From Cytobacillus suaedae (GTDB lineage: Bacteria; Bacillota; Bacilli; Bacillales; Bacillaceae_L): DNA of 64,000 nucleotides. Location: NCBI GenBank assembly GCA_014960805.1, contig CP063163.1, positions 2,498,001 through 2,562,000 on the forward strand, read 5' to 3'. The position numbers and the translations under genes are program-made. Shown one piece after another: positions 1-7,564 of this stretch (positions within the stretch are counted from its first letter, which is position 1; every line of letters begins with the position of its first letter). The notes beneath the pieces were generated by a model. It searched no databases. It had not been told where the DNA came from and saw only the letters and a program-made list of their open reading frames with translations.

Positions 1-861
1 ACCTTAGGTTTTAGAAAACCAGAATTCGGACATATTGCTCCCATCATGAAGCAAGTCGGAGCTTCTAAACGGAAATTTAGTAAACGTAAGGATCTTGATG
101 GTACGGCTGAGTATTACAAAGAACAAGGATACCCAGGAATCGCTATCAGTGAATACTTCATGAATCTCATTAATTCCAACTTTGAAGAATGGAGAATGGA
201 TAATCCTTATCAATCATTTAGAGAGTTTTTTATTCATACTGATAAAATGAATGCCAGTGGTGCTTTATTTGACATGAATAAGCTGGATGACATAAGTAAG
301 GATGTTATCTCTAGGCTCACAGGTCAACAAGTTTTTGAGTATTTATACACCTGGTCAAAGAAGTTCGATTCTGAGCTTTATAGTTTAATTGACAGGAATA
401 AGGATTACACTGTAAACATTCTAAATATAGGAAGAACCATAGAAAAACCAAGGAAAGATTATTCAAAGTGGTCAGATGTGAAGCCGATGATTGCATTCTT
501 TTATGACGAAATGTTTGAAAAAGATGTATCGAGTGGGTATATGTTACCTAAAAGTGTAAACTTTGAGGTTGCAAAAGAAATTGTACTAGGTTTCAGCAAA
601 ACTTATAATTTTAATAATGAAAGAGAGGCTTGGTTCAACGAAATTAAAGAACTAGCTGGAAAACTCGGATTTGCAAAGGATATGAAGCAATATAAAGCGA
701 ATCCTTACAATTACAATGGCCATGTTGGTGATGTAGCGATGGTAATTAGGGTCGCTCTAACTAACAGAACAAATACACCTGATTTGTTTAATATTATGAA
801 AGTAATGGGCGAACCAAGGGTTCTTTCAAGAATGCAGACATTTTTCGGCAATTCCGTTTAA
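1..861 (+). CDS. gltX: Glutamyl-tRNA synthetase family (class I), C-terminal part
   Basis: The reading frame is open from base 1, so the start lies outside the window. Class I GluRS/GlnRS-type enzymes charge tRNA with glutamate in the cytoplasm. The visible part begins with an ELGFRKPEFGH-like segment (the first residue seen is T) and then carries KRKFSKRKD, the KMSKS-type ATP-binding loop. About 250 residues follow, as expected for the anticodon-binding region. The tail with WSDVKPMIAFFYD resembles the long clostridial-type GltX more than the short B. subtilis housekeeping form, so it may be a second, non-housekeeping copy (inference). It is followed by its own terminator and reads towards the minus-strand accessory genes. 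Confidence 0.75.
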   Translation, partial: TLGFRKPEFGHIAPIMKQVGASKRKFSKRKDLDGTAEYYKEQGYPGIAISEYFMNLINSNFEEWRMDNPYQSFREFFIHTDKMNASGALFDMNKLDDISKDVISRLTGQQVFEYLYTWSKKFDSELYSLIDRNKDYTVNILNIGRTIEKPRKDYSKWSDVKPMIAFFYDEMFEKDVSSGYMLPKSVNFEVAKEIVLGFSKTYNFNNEREAWFNEIKELAGKLGFAKDMKQYKANPYNYNGHVGDVAMVIRVALTNRTNTPDLFNIMKVMGEPRVLSRMQTFFGNSV

Positions 862-881
862 CCAACGTAAAACTATATTAT

Positions 882-917
882 AAAAATGACCGGACATCAC
901 TTTCTCGGTCATTTTTC
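882..917 (+). terminator. Intrinsic terminator of the GltX gene
   Basis: Inverted repeat AAAAATGACCG / CGGTCATTTTT with a 13-nt loop, 20 nt after the stop codon, ending in a T run. The A-rich left arm means it could also work from the other strand. Confidence 0.8.
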
Positions 918-1070
918 ACTTTATTTACATAGCCACACTCTTCAGATTATGCACTACCACCATACGCTTTACTACTATCTGAGGCACGGTTCACGAAATA
1001 TTGGTCCTAAAAAAATTCTTAACTATCTGCCTTGAGTGCTGATTAAAAGTTAAAACCACTCTTCAACTAA

Positions 1071-1122
1071 ACTGCCATAAAGAGCATTACTCTTACTTAT
1101 GCAAACGCTCCCGACAGTTGAA
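1071..1122. repeat. CGTTAG-hairpin repeat, degenerate copy
   Basis: ACTGCC...AGAGCATTACTCTT...CGCTCCCGACAGTTGAAC aligns with the long form of the dispersed repeat (compare 14013-14094), but the CCCGTTAG core has changed to CCCGACAG. It ends at the stop codon of the gene at 1125-1415. Confidence 0.5.
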
Positions 1123-1124
1123 CT

Positions 1125-1415
1125 TTAGTCACCGAATTCTATAATAGAATAGTCAGTTTCTATAGTTAGAGTTTTTAATAAATATGATAACTCTGAGTAT
1201 CTTTTATCGTTTGAAATTGTAACTATACTATCACCGTCATAATTAACCCAGAAAACGGTATTATTCTCGTTAAGCATTATTATAGGTGTTTCTATGTTTT
1301 CAATTTCTCCCCATACATTAAATTTTCTATTTCCAATTTGAAAAATATCTTCCTCAATAGATAAGCAAGCAAAGTTATTCATACTTCCATTTGCAAATGC
1401 ATAGGAAAAAATCAC
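1125..1415 (-). CDS. Hypothetical protein, 96 aa
   Basis: The family is not recognised. It is a soluble, acidic protein with no signal peptide or membrane segment; the middle contains a beta-rich pattern with WGEIEN and FWVNYDGDS. The start is GTG with only a weak GAGAG upstream, so the N-terminus is uncertain. It follows the gene at 1453-1737 by 37 nt in the same direction, so they may be co-transcribed. The repeat at 1071-1122 lies directly downstream. Confidence 0.55.
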   Translation of the reverse strand: MIFSYAFANGSMNNFACLSIEEDIFQIGNRKFNVWGEIENIETPIIMLNENNTVFWVNYDGDSIVTISNDKRYSELSYLLKTLTIETDYSIIEFGD

Positions 1416-1452
1416 AGTCTCTCGTTTTAAACTCTATATATTCAATTGATTT

Positions 1453-1737
1453 TTACTTACACTCTTCTTCTATTTCTTTTAGATGAAAATCAAAGCACTC
1501 AAAAAAGAAATATATAGGAAATTTATCTATTTGATTCATCCATTTGGATACAAACTCTTCTACTTCTTTTTCATTTTTTCGTTTTGCAAAAGAAATATCA
1601 TATAGGTAAGATGCACCTCCTTCAATTGCAAATGGAAAATAACCACCACTTTCTGGTATATCAGATACATAACTTTGTGGGAAAATTCCAATATCGATTT
1701 TAATATGTAACACCTCCATATTAAATACAGTTTTCAC
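1453..1737 (-). CDS. Hypothetical protein, 94 aa; possible ATT start
   Basis: The family is not recognised. The product has an aromatic C-terminal half (FPIYFFFECFDFHL) and no signal sequence. The open frame has an ATG at 1737, but the only strong ribosome-binding site, GGAGG at 1713-1717, lies inside the frame. Eight bases after it comes ATT (1704) followed by AAA ATC GAT, so the true start may be ATT, giving about 83 aa. It lies upstream of the gene ending at 1125 with 37 nt between them. Confidence 0.5.
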   Translation of the reverse strand: MKTVFNMEVLHIKIDIGIFPQSYVSDIPESGGYFPFAIEGGASYLYDISFAKRKNEKEVEEFVSKWMNQIDKFPIYFFFECFDFHLKEIEEECK

Positions 1738-1755
1738 TACCTATATTTAAATTAA

Positions 1756-1814
1756 CCTGCTTCGTTAGCACAAGAAGCGATGCTCTTATTGAACAATCGC
1801 TTCCGTTAGTTACA
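1756..1814. repeat. CGTTAG-hairpin repeat, long form
   Basis: CCTGCTTCGTTAGCACAA is followed by perfect 8-bp arms GAAGCGAT (1774-1781) and ATCGCTTC (1796-1803) and then CCGTTAGTTAC. It has CGTTAG on both sides of the hairpin, as in the copies at 9017 and 13519. Confidence 0.8.
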
Positions 1815-1857
1815 TATGAGTGTTCAGTCAAATTCTACATATTAACATCGAATCATA

Positions 1858-2040
1858 CTATTCCAAACTCTCATATATTTCAATTAGTGTACCTTCAGGA
1901 TCTCTAAAATGAGCTACCTTAATTCCCTAACCTTCTTGGGCAATGGGCTTGGTTAAATTCAACTTTACCTTTTAATTCTTGATACTTCTCTTCAACATTC
2001 TTGACCTGAAAAATTAGTGCTTTTTTCCTTCTTTTGTATA
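1858..2040 (-). pseudogene. VOC (glyoxalase) family remnant, 5'-truncated and frameshifted
   Basis: Read on the minus strand, one frame gives KKALIFQVKNVEEKYQELKG and another gives KVAHFRDPEGTLIEIYESLE followed by TAG. Together these are the C-terminal half of a vicinal-oxygen-chelate protein, whose family hallmark is the FxDPdGn-xxE ending. A frameshift near 1930 separates the two parts, and everything 5' of about 2040 is missing, cut off at the end of the neighbouring AlkZ-like gene. It is clearly non-functional. Confidence 0.75.
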
Positions 2041-2041
2041 C

Positions 2042-2713
2042 TTACGCGAATATCTTTTCAATCTTCTTTACCGTTTCATCACTACATAAATTTATAAAGT
2101 GATTTATAAGATACTTCTTTGCTTCATTCCTATCTTTGTTTAAAATTTCTATTTTATTTCTCAAAATCCAAGAATCATAGGTCTCAAAAGCTGTACTACT
2201 CCAACCATTCTTTTCTCCTTCTTCATTAACCTTTTCTTGTATGCCAGAAATAACAATATCCATTGACCCTTGTAATTCCAACAATGCATTCTCAAATATC
2301 TTTTTTTTATCACTTTCCTTTAGTCCAGCTCTTATTCTTAATGTCCTTGTATCTATTCCAGCCTCTTGGCTAATTATTTTATAAATTTCAAATGCTTCTT
2401 TTGATATATTGCCATTAATATAGCGAGTTTCTACTGAATCAGTTGAACCCAGAACACTTTTTACATAAGGAAGAAGTTCACGAGAGACCAATATTGATTT
2501 TTTCTTAATGAATTTACCATAACCAGCAATTCCATCAACTGAAAACCTTGTTCTCCATATCCAAGGGTCAAACTCCGTTTCTGAATGCCAGAATTCAGGT
2601 TGAGTTACTGTATTTAACGAAGGGAAGTCGGGAATTAGGGGAGCAAGTGGGAGTAAACCAACCTCTTCTATAACACTAATGGCTTCCTCATATGTTTTAA
2701 CTTTATATTTCAT
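2042..2713 (-). CDS. AlkZ-related protein
   Basis: The 223-aa protein resembles AlkZ-related winged-helix proteins of Bacillus: N-terminal EEVGLLPLAPLIPDFPSL, then FDPWIWRTRFSVDGIAGYGKF, where the DPWxWR pattern is typical, and a basic, helical C-terminal half. AlkZ enzymes are DNA glycosylases that unhook alkylation damage, but this shorter relative has not been assigned an activity that I know of. ATG at 2713 follows AAGGAGG by 12 nt. It stands alone on the minus strand; a glyoxalase remnant abuts its 3' end. Confidence 0.75.
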   Translation of the reverse strand: MKYKVKTYEEAISVIEEVGLLPLAPLIPDFPSLNTVTQPEFWHSETEFDPWIWRTRFSVDGIAGYGKFIKKKSILVSRELLPYVKSVLGSTDSVETRYINGNISKEAFEIYKIISQEAGIDTRTLRIRAGLKESDKKKIFENALLELQGSMDIVISGIQEKVNEEGEKNGWSSTAFETYDSWILRNKIEILNKDRNEAKKYLINHFINLCSDETVKKIEKIFA

Positions 2714-2816
2714 TAACAGTTGTTACCTCCTTGTAAGAGTAGATTTATAAAGTAACTTCGATAATAGATAACATTTTCCTTCCTTTACTTTGCTGCTGGT
2801 TTAGTTTATTAACCTC

Positions 2817-2866
2817 AACAAAAAAGCACTTCTCCTTGTTAAAGAAATGCCCCCTTTAGTTCGGTA
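2817..2866. repeat. CGTTAG-hairpin repeat, short form
   Basis: AAAAAAGCACTTCTCC / AAAGAAATGCCCCC hairpin followed by TTTAGTTCGGTAA on the plus strand. Read from the minus-strand gene at 2880 it is CTAAAGGGGGC-stem-loop-TTTTTT, which would act as an intrinsic terminator. Confidence 0.75.
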
Positions 2867-2879
2867 AGGTTCAATGCTG

Positions 2880-3335
2880 CTAATACCACTTATCATAGTC
2901 ACTTAGTTTTTTATCAGTAAGTAACTTGAATAGTAAGTTCGAATCTTGCTTAGATAACACTTGATATAAATTTTCTCCTTCTACAATCATTTCAATATGA
3001 TCCTTCTTAGGAGTTACCCACATTGCAAAATAAACATCTTCTGAAATGAAACGAAAGTGTGGCGGGGAACTCATTTCAACCTTTGCCTTTACCCATGTCA
3101 ATCTATCTAGTATATCTTCCAGTTGCTTTAATTCCTGTGCATCTTCTATAACCCTTAGCTCTTTATAACCTAAACTTGTATTTTCTTCTACTTTGATAGA
3201 GCTATTTATAAATTCAACCTCTCTATTTACAAATTCACTTTTATTATTCTTCTCATAAATGGCTTCCTCTGTAACTTCCTTTTTACAACCTACAAGTAAA
3301 ACAGCCAATAATAAAATAAACCAATAACTTTTCAA
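2880..3335 (-). CDS. Lipoprotein, 151 aa
   Basis: The N-terminus MKSYWFILLLAVLLVGCKK is a lipoprotein signal with lipobox LVGC, so the mature protein should be anchored outside the membrane. The C-terminal half (HFRFISEDVYFAMWVTP...LYQVLSKQDSNLLFKLL) recalls the small beta-rich domain of Bacillus YhfM-type lipoproteins, but this is a weak resemblance. The start is TTG behind GGTGGGAG. The hairpin repeat at 2817-2866 provides its terminator. Confidence 0.65.
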   Translation of the reverse strand: MKSYWFILLLAVLLVGCKKEVTEEAIYEKNNKSEFVNREVEFINSSIKVEENTSLGYKELRVIEDAQELKQLEDILDRLTWVKAKVEMSSPPHFRFISEDVYFAMWVTPKKDHIEMIVEGENLYQVLSKQDSNLLFKLLTDKKLSDYDKWY

Positions 3336-3384
3336 ATTCTCCCACCTCTTTTATATGTAAGTCGAAACAGGTTACTAGATAGTT

Positions 3385-3672
3385 TCATTTAATAGAACAA
3401 CCCACAAAAAAAGCAATTCTCCTTCTTGAAGAAATGCCCCCGTTCGTAAAAAATAACACAGCTTCTATTAGTGCTTTAGATGTTTTTTCCTTTTTAGATA
3501 TTGAATTTCTTTTATAAGCAATTAAACTCAGAATCATTAATATAAAAAGTATAGTTCCAGTTATTAAGAAAAATAAAGATAGAACTTCTCTTCCTTCAAT
3601 CCAACTATTAAGTCCTTGAAAAAGAGATATTATGGCAACGGAGTGAAAGGTAAATTTGTGATTTTGATACAT
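3385..3672 (-). CDS. Small membrane protein read through a repeat; probably damaged
   Basis: It has two hydrophobic segments (about residues 10-20 and 30-53) and then a basic tail. The last 20 codons (about NGGISSRRRIAFFVG) are the translation of the hairpin repeat at 3404-3447, so the original stop has been lost. At the 5' end GGAGG is followed at 7 nt by an ATG in a different frame, while the in-frame ATG lies 17 nt away, which suggests a frameshift there too. Function unknown; likely a decaying gene. Confidence 0.4.
   Translation of the reverse strand: MYQNHKFTFHSVAIISLFQGLNSWIEGREVLSLFFLITGTILFILMILSLIAYKRNSISKKEKTSKALIEAVLFFTNGGISSRRRIAFFVGCSIK
3404..3447. repeat. CGTTAG-hairpin repeat inside an ORF end
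   Basis: AAAAAAAGCAATTCTCC / AAGAAATGCCCCCGTTCG hairpin. It lies inside the 3' end of the open frame at 3385-3672 and is translated as its C-terminus. Confidence 0.7.
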
Positions 3673-3890
3673 TTCTAAACATTAAATAACCTCCAATTAC
3701 AAAGTTTACACTATGGCAAACTCAATCAATCTTTTTATATTTTCAATGTCTAATATGAAAAGACGGTCACATTTAATGCAATCGTCTCTTAGATGAATTA
3801 TCAATTACCAGTAAGGTTGTACTGTGCAGTTGGAAAGTCGTTCTTCTTAAAGATAAGCTCCCTTCAGACCAAAAGAGATAGTGGGTTAAT
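3673..3890. other. Intergenic region with terminator-like hairpin and degenerate repeat
   Basis: Two structures are seen. At 3757-3793, AGACGGTCACA/TGCAATCGTCT reads on the minus strand as a stem-loop followed by TTTTC and could end transcription from upstream. At about 3820-3870, CAGTTGGAAAGTCGTTCTTCTTAAAGATAAGCTCCCTTCAGACC is spread out as a degenerate copy of the hairpin repeat. No gene is seen. Confidence 0.4.
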
Positions 3891-4030
3891 CCTTAACAAC
3901 TTCCTTGCATATTTCACTAACTAGCTGCCATAAAGCTTTGTTTTCTTTATTTCTCGGTCCAAGCCTATTAAATTTTCATATTGAGGCTTTGAATTCCTTT
4001 ATTTTTGCATCAAACCCTAATAAATTTTTC
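3891..4030 (-). pseudogene. Unidentified gene remnant
   Basis: Minus-strand translation gives GPRNKENKALWQLVSEICKE followed by VVKD and TAA (stop near 3891), with FDAKIKEFKAS in the same frame upstream but interrupted by a TGA. No start codon or ribosome-binding site is left and the 5' end abuts the AlkD-like gene. It looks like the orphan 3' end of a lost gene; the family is not recognised. Confidence 0.4.
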
Positions 4031-4038
4031 AGAGGTAA

Positions 4039-4707
4039 CTAATTATTTTGTCGTTTGTTAACTTCAATTGTAATGAACTCCGGCAAATAGCTAGGAGTAC
4101 ATCCTTTTGCTACTATTTCATCTTTGTAAAGACCCGTTTTCTCACCGAGTTTAATACAACGTGCACGATTCCTTTCATCATAAACGCCTATCCAGCCTGC
4201 GGTAAAATTCATAGCCCATTGAACTTCCGGTTCTTCCTGCGTAATATTAGCTTCTAATGTAGATAGCAAGTATGCGGTGTTATCAGGAGGTGTTTGTCCA
4301 GTCCATCTCAATCGCCCTTGATAATACCAGAAAGCTCGCCTTTGAAGAGCAGAAGGACTATTTTCCCATGACTCCATCAATACAATATTCTTCTTGTCTT
4401 TGGTGAGCTGATTAGCCATTAACCAATCCATTAAGTTATTTCGCTCATCAAAAGTGTGCGTCTGCATATCCATATCAAGCTTATTTAGCACATCTTGTGA
4501 AAGAAGTTTCTTGTCCATAATTAAGATTGCTAATAGTCTGGGCAAAAACTCTTCGGTTGACCAAAGTTCCATAGCTAGTTCGTGATCTTTTTTAATATCC
4601 TTCGCGATTTTTCGTAAGTCGCCTAGCTTAGTTTTACTATTGATCTGAGATAGAATGTTTTCTGCTTTTGAAGAGCGTTTTATTTCTGTATCTTTTTTTT
4701 CATCCAT
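4039..4707 (-). CDS. DNA alkylation repair (AlkD-like) HEAT-repeat protein
   Basis: Helical repeat protein of 222 aa. Motifs such as ELAMELWSTEEFLPRLLAIL, NNLMDWLMANQLTK, QRRAFWYYQGR and VQWAMNFTAGWIGVYDE match the AlkD-like family, whose HEAT repeats hold damaged DNA and release alkylated bases. The ATG at 4707 sits 9 nt after GGGG and is preferred to the TTG 9 nt upstream. It stands alone on the minus strand. Together with the AlkZ-like gene at 2042 it makes two alkylation-repair-type genes within 2.7 kb. Confidence 0.7.
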   Translation of the reverse strand: MDEKKDTEIKRSSKAENILSQINSKTKLGDLRKIAKDIKKDHELAMELWSTEEFLPRLLAILIMDKKLLSQDVLNKLDMDMQTHTFDERNNLMDWLMANQLTKDKKNIVLMESWENSPSALQRRAFWYYQGRLRWTGQTPPDNTAYLLSTLEANITQEEPEVQWAMNFTAGWIGVYDERNRARCIKLGEKTGLYKDEIVAKGCTPSYLPEFITIEVNKRQNN

Positions 4708-4789
4708 TTTATACAACCCCTTTATTAAAGCACTGTTTCATAATATGTCTTTGACGAGATATATCAAGAACTTATCTTCGTTATAAGTC

Positions 4790-4867
4790 TTATTGCAGTG
4801 ATGTGCCTCCAAAGTTTACCTTATTAAAGCTTTCTCCACCTATAATAGAAGAGCAACCATCTTTCAT
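4790..4867 (-). CDS. Possible 25-aa ORF or gene remnant
   Basis: Minus-strand ATG at 4867 opens a 25-codon frame containing CSSIIGGESFNKVNFGG. The only upstream purine-rich stretch is AAGGAAG, 13 nt away, so translation is doubtful. It may be the end of a lost gene. Confidence 0.2.
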   Translation of the reverse strand: MKDGCSSIIGGESFNKVNFGGTSLQ

Positions 4868-4898
4868 ATATTAATAGCATACTTCCTTTTAAATGGAT

Positions 4899-4946
4899 AC
4901 GAAAAGAGAATTCCTTTTAAAGAAACGCACCCTTTAGCTAAACAAG
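4899..4946. repeat. CGTTAG-hairpin repeat, short form, diverged
   Basis: AAAAGAGAATTCC / AAAGAAACGCACCCTTTAGCTAAACAAGG. The arms are weak but the order (A run, hairpin, CACCC, TTAGCTAAA) is kept. It ends at the stop codon of the gene at 4948. Confidence 0.6.
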
Positions 4947-4947
4947 G

Positions 4948-5190
4948 CTATTTACCAAATTCATCTTCCAGTTCCTTTGCTATTTCTTCGTTAGAAATGT
5001 AAGGCTCTTCCTGCTTTTCCTTTGTTTTACCATTAGAAAAAATCAATCCTCCCCCCATAACAAAGACAACCAAAACAAGTGCAATTGTTATCGAAGGAGG
5101 TCCTCCTCCATTTGCAAAAGCATTTTGAAATATAATTGCACTTGTTAGTAACGACAAACTTATTATTAAAATACCAAATAACCTATTCAA
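4948..5190 (-). CDS. Small membrane protein, 80 aa
   Basis: Two hydrophobic segments (about 6-25 and 33-52) flank AFANGGGPPS; the tail is charged and acidic (KEKQEEPYISNEEIAKELEDEFGK). The family is not recognised. The start is TTG 7 nt after GGGGGG. Repeats lie on both sides (4899-4946 and 5214-5266), so it is a self-contained repeat-bounded unit. Confidence 0.55.
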   Translation of the reverse strand: MNRLFGILIISLSLLTSAIIFQNAFANGGGPPSITIALVLVVFVMGGGLIFSNGKTKEKQEEPYISNEEIAKELEDEFGK

Positions 5191-5213
5191 TTATATTCCC
5201 CCCTATTAAACAA

Positions 5214-5266
5214 TCCTGCAACGGAAGCGTCACTACTACTGTTGCAGTAACGCCCCCTTTAGTGAA
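5214..5266. repeat. CGTTAG-hairpin repeat, long form
   Basis: CCTGCAACG, then GCGTCAC...GTAACGC arms, then CCCCCTTTAGTGAA. The TTA in TTTAG is the stop codon (TAA) of the gene at 5259. Confidence 0.7.
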
Positions 5267-5579
5267 ATTTTCTTTCTTCCTTCTTCCACATTTTATAGTT
5301 ATATATAAACTGAATAAATAAAGATAAAAGTGCTAATATAACAAAGGTTATATATGCTGCTAAACTCCAACTTGAAAAATAATATATTATGAACAGCGCA
5401 GCTATAAAAAAGGGAAAACCTGTCAAGGTTCGTAACATCTTTCTTCTATAAGTTAATTTAAAATAACTAATCTCAAAACCTTTATCTACCTTCTCCTTAT
5501 CTTTATATATTTTTGAAAAGATTGAAGAAAAGATTAAAGCACAGATTACACTAATAATGAATATAGAAACTCCTGACAA
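5259..5579 (-). CDS. Membrane protein, about 106 aa
   Basis: Three hydrophobic segments are visible (after MSGVS: IFIISVICALIFSSIF; then FPFFIAALFIIYYF; then LAAYITFVILALLSLFIQFI). The family is not recognised. An ATG exists at 5621 without a ribosome-binding site. AGGAGGGGG followed 5 nt later by TTG at 5579 is much better, giving MSGVSIF. The stop codon is inside the downstream hairpin repeat. Confidence 0.55.
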   Translation of the reverse strand: MSGVSIFIISVICALIFSSIFSKIYKDKEKVDKGFEISYFKLTYRRKMLRTLTGFPFFIAALFIIYYFSSWSLAAYITFVILALLSLFIQFIYNYKMWKKEERKFH

Positions 5580-5636
5580 TTTATCCCCCTCCTTAAACCT
5601 GATATTACCATTAAAATCCATTATACTTGTTAAGGT

Positions 5637-5711
5637 TACTGCACTTTAGTAAAAAAGCAACTGCTTTTGTTCAGCAATCGCACCAGTTACTTTAAGTACA
5701 ATTGTTCACAA
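5637..5711. repeat. CGTTAG-hairpin repeat with TTCACAA tail
   Basis: TTACTGCACTTTAGTAAAAAAGC..., then a CAGCAATCGCACC arm, then GTTACTTTAAGTACAATTGTTCACAA. It is nearly collinear with 14013-14094, including the last 25 bases, which shows that the tail belongs to the long form of the element. Confidence 0.75.
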
Positions 5712-5769
5712 GCCCGTACTATATATCAGAACGCTCACCCATTACTAGATAAGAAAAATGTAGTAGTCT

Positions 5770-5916
5770 TCACCAAATATTTGAAATTAGGCGAATTATC
5801 ATTCTTGGAATAAACATGATGATCTTCCAGGCAACTGCAAATATTATAGAACCAACAATCTCATCTAAAATATCTTTTAAGAACCCAACAATTCTTTTCT
5901 TTTTTTGTTTTGTCAT
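5770..5916 (-). CDS. Small membrane-associated protein, 48 aa
   Basis: Too short for most gene callers. The minus-strand ATG at 5916 opens a frame starting MTKQKKKRIVGFLKDILDEI, with a hydrophobic segment (VGSIIFAVAWKIIMFI) and a basic end. The upstream GGGTGATGAGG is a usable ribosome-binding site, and in-frame GTG/ATG codons 6-9 nt upstream are alternative starts. The base pattern (conservative third positions, lysine-rich N-terminus, one membrane helix) suggests a real peptide. A repeat fragment at 5941-5968 lies upstream and the long repeat downstream. Function unknown. Confidence 0.45.
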   Translation of the reverse strand: MTKQKKKRIVGFLKDILDEIVGSIIFAVAWKIIMFIPRMIIRLISNIW

Positions 5917-5940
5917 CCTCATCACCCAATTTTTAATTTC

Positions 5941-5968
5941 ACGCTCCCGTTACCATAACAATAATTTA
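5941..5968. repeat. CGTTAG repeat, 3' fragment
   Basis: ACGCTCCCGTTACCATAACAATAATTTA retains only the CCCGTTA end of the dispersed repeat. It sits directly beyond the stop codon of the gene at 5966. Confidence 0.5.
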
Positions 5969-6559
5969 GTCATTAAACATCTTTTCAATATTGTTTAGTT
6001 CTATCATGTCTTCTTCTGCACGATAATCATTATATTCATTTTCAACAGTTATACTTATCAGTCCATTCTGAAAGAATAATATTAACCTTCTCGCTTCATT
6101 AATCATGTTAGGTTTTATATTTTTTAATATTTTTCTTTTACTAACAAATTCGTTGATATCCCATTTGTCTTTTTGTTGTAATTTAGGGAGGTCTTCAATT
6201 CCAGTAACATAACTTAGACCTAAATATCGAAGAAATGAATATCCTCTACAATAATCATCATATATCTGTTCTAAAACTTCTACTAAATCATCTTTTTCAT
6301 ATATTATATTTTCCAATAGTGAAACGATCCTCATCTGCTCAAATTCACCAAATGGAATTTTCGTTTCTATAACTTTTTCTAAATCATTTTTAATATGCTT
6401 ACTTCTATAATTCAAATCAAGTAAGTTGAAGTAGAAATCATTGCCATAAACATCTTCAATTTCTGGTGTATGATAAAGCCATTTTTCGAAGTCCGAGACG
6501 CTTATTAAGCCTTTGTAAATTTTATAAAATTGTCTTTGAATGTCCTTTTCTCTATTCAT
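5966..6559 (-). CDS. Hypothetical protein, 197 aa; immunity-like features
   Basis: An acidic, all-helical, soluble protein without a signal peptide. The N-terminus (YKIYKGLISVSDFEKWLYHT) recalls small immunity proteins of polymorphic toxins and colicin-D-type immunity domains, but I cannot confirm the family. ATG at 6559 follows GAGGT by 6 nt. It stands alone between repeats and no toxin gene is adjacent, so an orphan immunity role is only a guess. Confidence 0.5.
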   Translation of the reverse strand: MNREKDIQRQFYKIYKGLISVSDFEKWLYHTPEIEDVYGNDFYFNLLDLNYRSKHIKNDLEKVIETKIPFGEFEQMRIVSLLENIIYEKDDLVEVLEQIYDDYCRGYSFLRYLGLSYVTGIEDLPKLQQKDKWDINEFVSKRKILKNIKPNMINEARRLILFFQNGLISITVENEYNDYRAEEDMIELNNIEKMFND

Positions 6560-6610
6560 TCTTTGACCTCAAATTTTTTTATTTAATTTTTTTGTTCACA
6601 TATTCACACA

Positions 6611-6676
6611 AGTTAATGAGAGAGGAATTGCCTCGCGACACCCCCTTGTTCCACTCTCGCACCCGTTAGTTGAATA
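6611..6676. repeat. CGTTAG-hairpin repeat, variant
   Basis: GTTAATGAGAGAGGAATTGCC...TTGTTCCACTCTCGCACCCGTTAGTTGAATA: arms GAGAG / CTCTC, then the standard CACCCGTTAGTTGAATA end. Confidence 0.65.
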
Positions 6677-6871
6677 TTACTTCTTAAATACATCGTCTTC
6701 ATAATCTATTTTATATGTTTTCAGTTGAAGTAATGCACTAATCATAACAATTAGTAATATCCCTGCCTGTTCGTTTAAACCTCGAAGATTTATGTAATCA
6801 TAGATTACTTTAGCGACACTAAAAGCCAAGGACAAAATAACTATTACTAACGTAAACCTATATACAATCAA
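6677..6871 (-). CDS. Small membrane protein, 64 aa; early frameshift likely
   Basis: Two hydrophobic segments separated by NLRGLNEQA; the tail YKIDYEDDVFKK is acidic. The frame opens with TTG, but no ribosome-binding site precedes it. An excellent GGAGGG at 6902-6907 leads to an ATG in another frame that stops after 8 codons; the correct frame upstream reads EEKTKSKLSLIVYRF. One inserted or lost A in the AAAAAA tract would join them, so this is either a frameshifted gene or a base-call error. Confidence 0.4.
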   Translation of the reverse strand: MIVYRFTLVIVILSLAFSVAKVIYDYINLRGLNEQAGILLIVMISALLQLKTYKIDYEDDVFKK

Positions 6872-7139
6872 ACTTAGTTTACTCTTTGTTTTTTCTTCAT
6901 AAACACTCCCTCCAAACTAAAACCGTATTCGTAAAACATCACTTATTAATAATACAAATAAATTTAATATCAGTTTCATCTTATTCCCTTTAGTCTTAAG
7001 ATACTTAAATATAATTATGATACAAGTGGTGTTCACTGATCTGGGAGAATGATTTTTGATAGTGCGGTTGATTTCCTTGTGATTAGAGTAGATTCTACTA
7101 AATTACCCTTGTTAGAATCAAAAAGCTGTATCAAAAGAA

Positions 7140-7168
7140 TTGACACACATAAATATGTAATATAACAT
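7140..7168 (+). promoter_or_regulatory. Promoter of the padR-ftsW-like operon
   Basis: TTGACA at 7140-7145 and TAACAT at 7163-7168 are 17 nt apart; TATAAC two bases upstream is an alternative -10. The downstream stretch 7171-7205 contains mirrored ACTATGCATAG and ATAGTATG blocks that could be the PadR operator, since members of this family usually repress their own operons (inference). Confidence 0.6.
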
Positions 7169-7219
7169 ATACCTAGGATTACTATGCATAGAAATAGTAT
7201 GTATTGGAGGGAGACTGTT

Positions 7220-7564
7220 ATGAAGATTAGTAAAGAGTTGCTAAAAGGTAGTACCACTACTCTTATTTTAAGCCTACTTAATTCAAAACCAATGTATGGC
7301 TATGAAATTATTAAAGAGTTGGAAATGAAGTCTGAGGGAATTTTTACTTTTAAAGAAGGAACGATTTATCCCATCCTGCACACCCTTGAAGATAAAGGAC
7401 TGATTATTTCTTATTGGGAAGAAGGCCACGGGAAGAGAAAGAGAAAGTATTATAATATCAATGGGAAAGGTAAGGAATTTATAAAGGAAAAAAAAGAAGA
7501 ATGGTCAATCTTTAAGACTGCAGTGGACGAAGTGTTGAAAGGAGAGAAAATCGTATGGGATTAG
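7220..7564 (+). CDS. PadR-family transcriptional regulator
   Basis: The 114-aa winged-helix protein has the PadR N-terminal domain: MKISKELLKGSTTTLILSLL, MYGYEIIKELE and GTIYPILHTLEDKGLI, then a beta wing (KRKRKYYNI). The PadR/LmrR family binds operators as dimers and usually represses neighbouring membrane-protein genes. The start is ATG at 7220, 8 nt after GGAGGG, not the ATG at 7184. It overlaps the next gene by 10 nt, so the pair is translationally coupled and the regulator probably controls the FtsW-like protein. Confidence 0.85.
   Translation: MKISKELLKGSTTTLILSLLNSKPMYGYEIIKELEMKSEGIFTFKEGTIYPILHTLEDKGLIISYWEEGHGKRKRKYYNINGKGKEFIKEKKEEWSIFKTAVDEVLKGEKIVWD

Noticed and set aside
5136-5321. 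Plus-strand ORF of 61 aa opposite small membrane genes, and similar antisense frames throughout
   Set aside because: They lie opposite well-supported genes, lack ribosome-binding sites and often read through the hairpin repeats.
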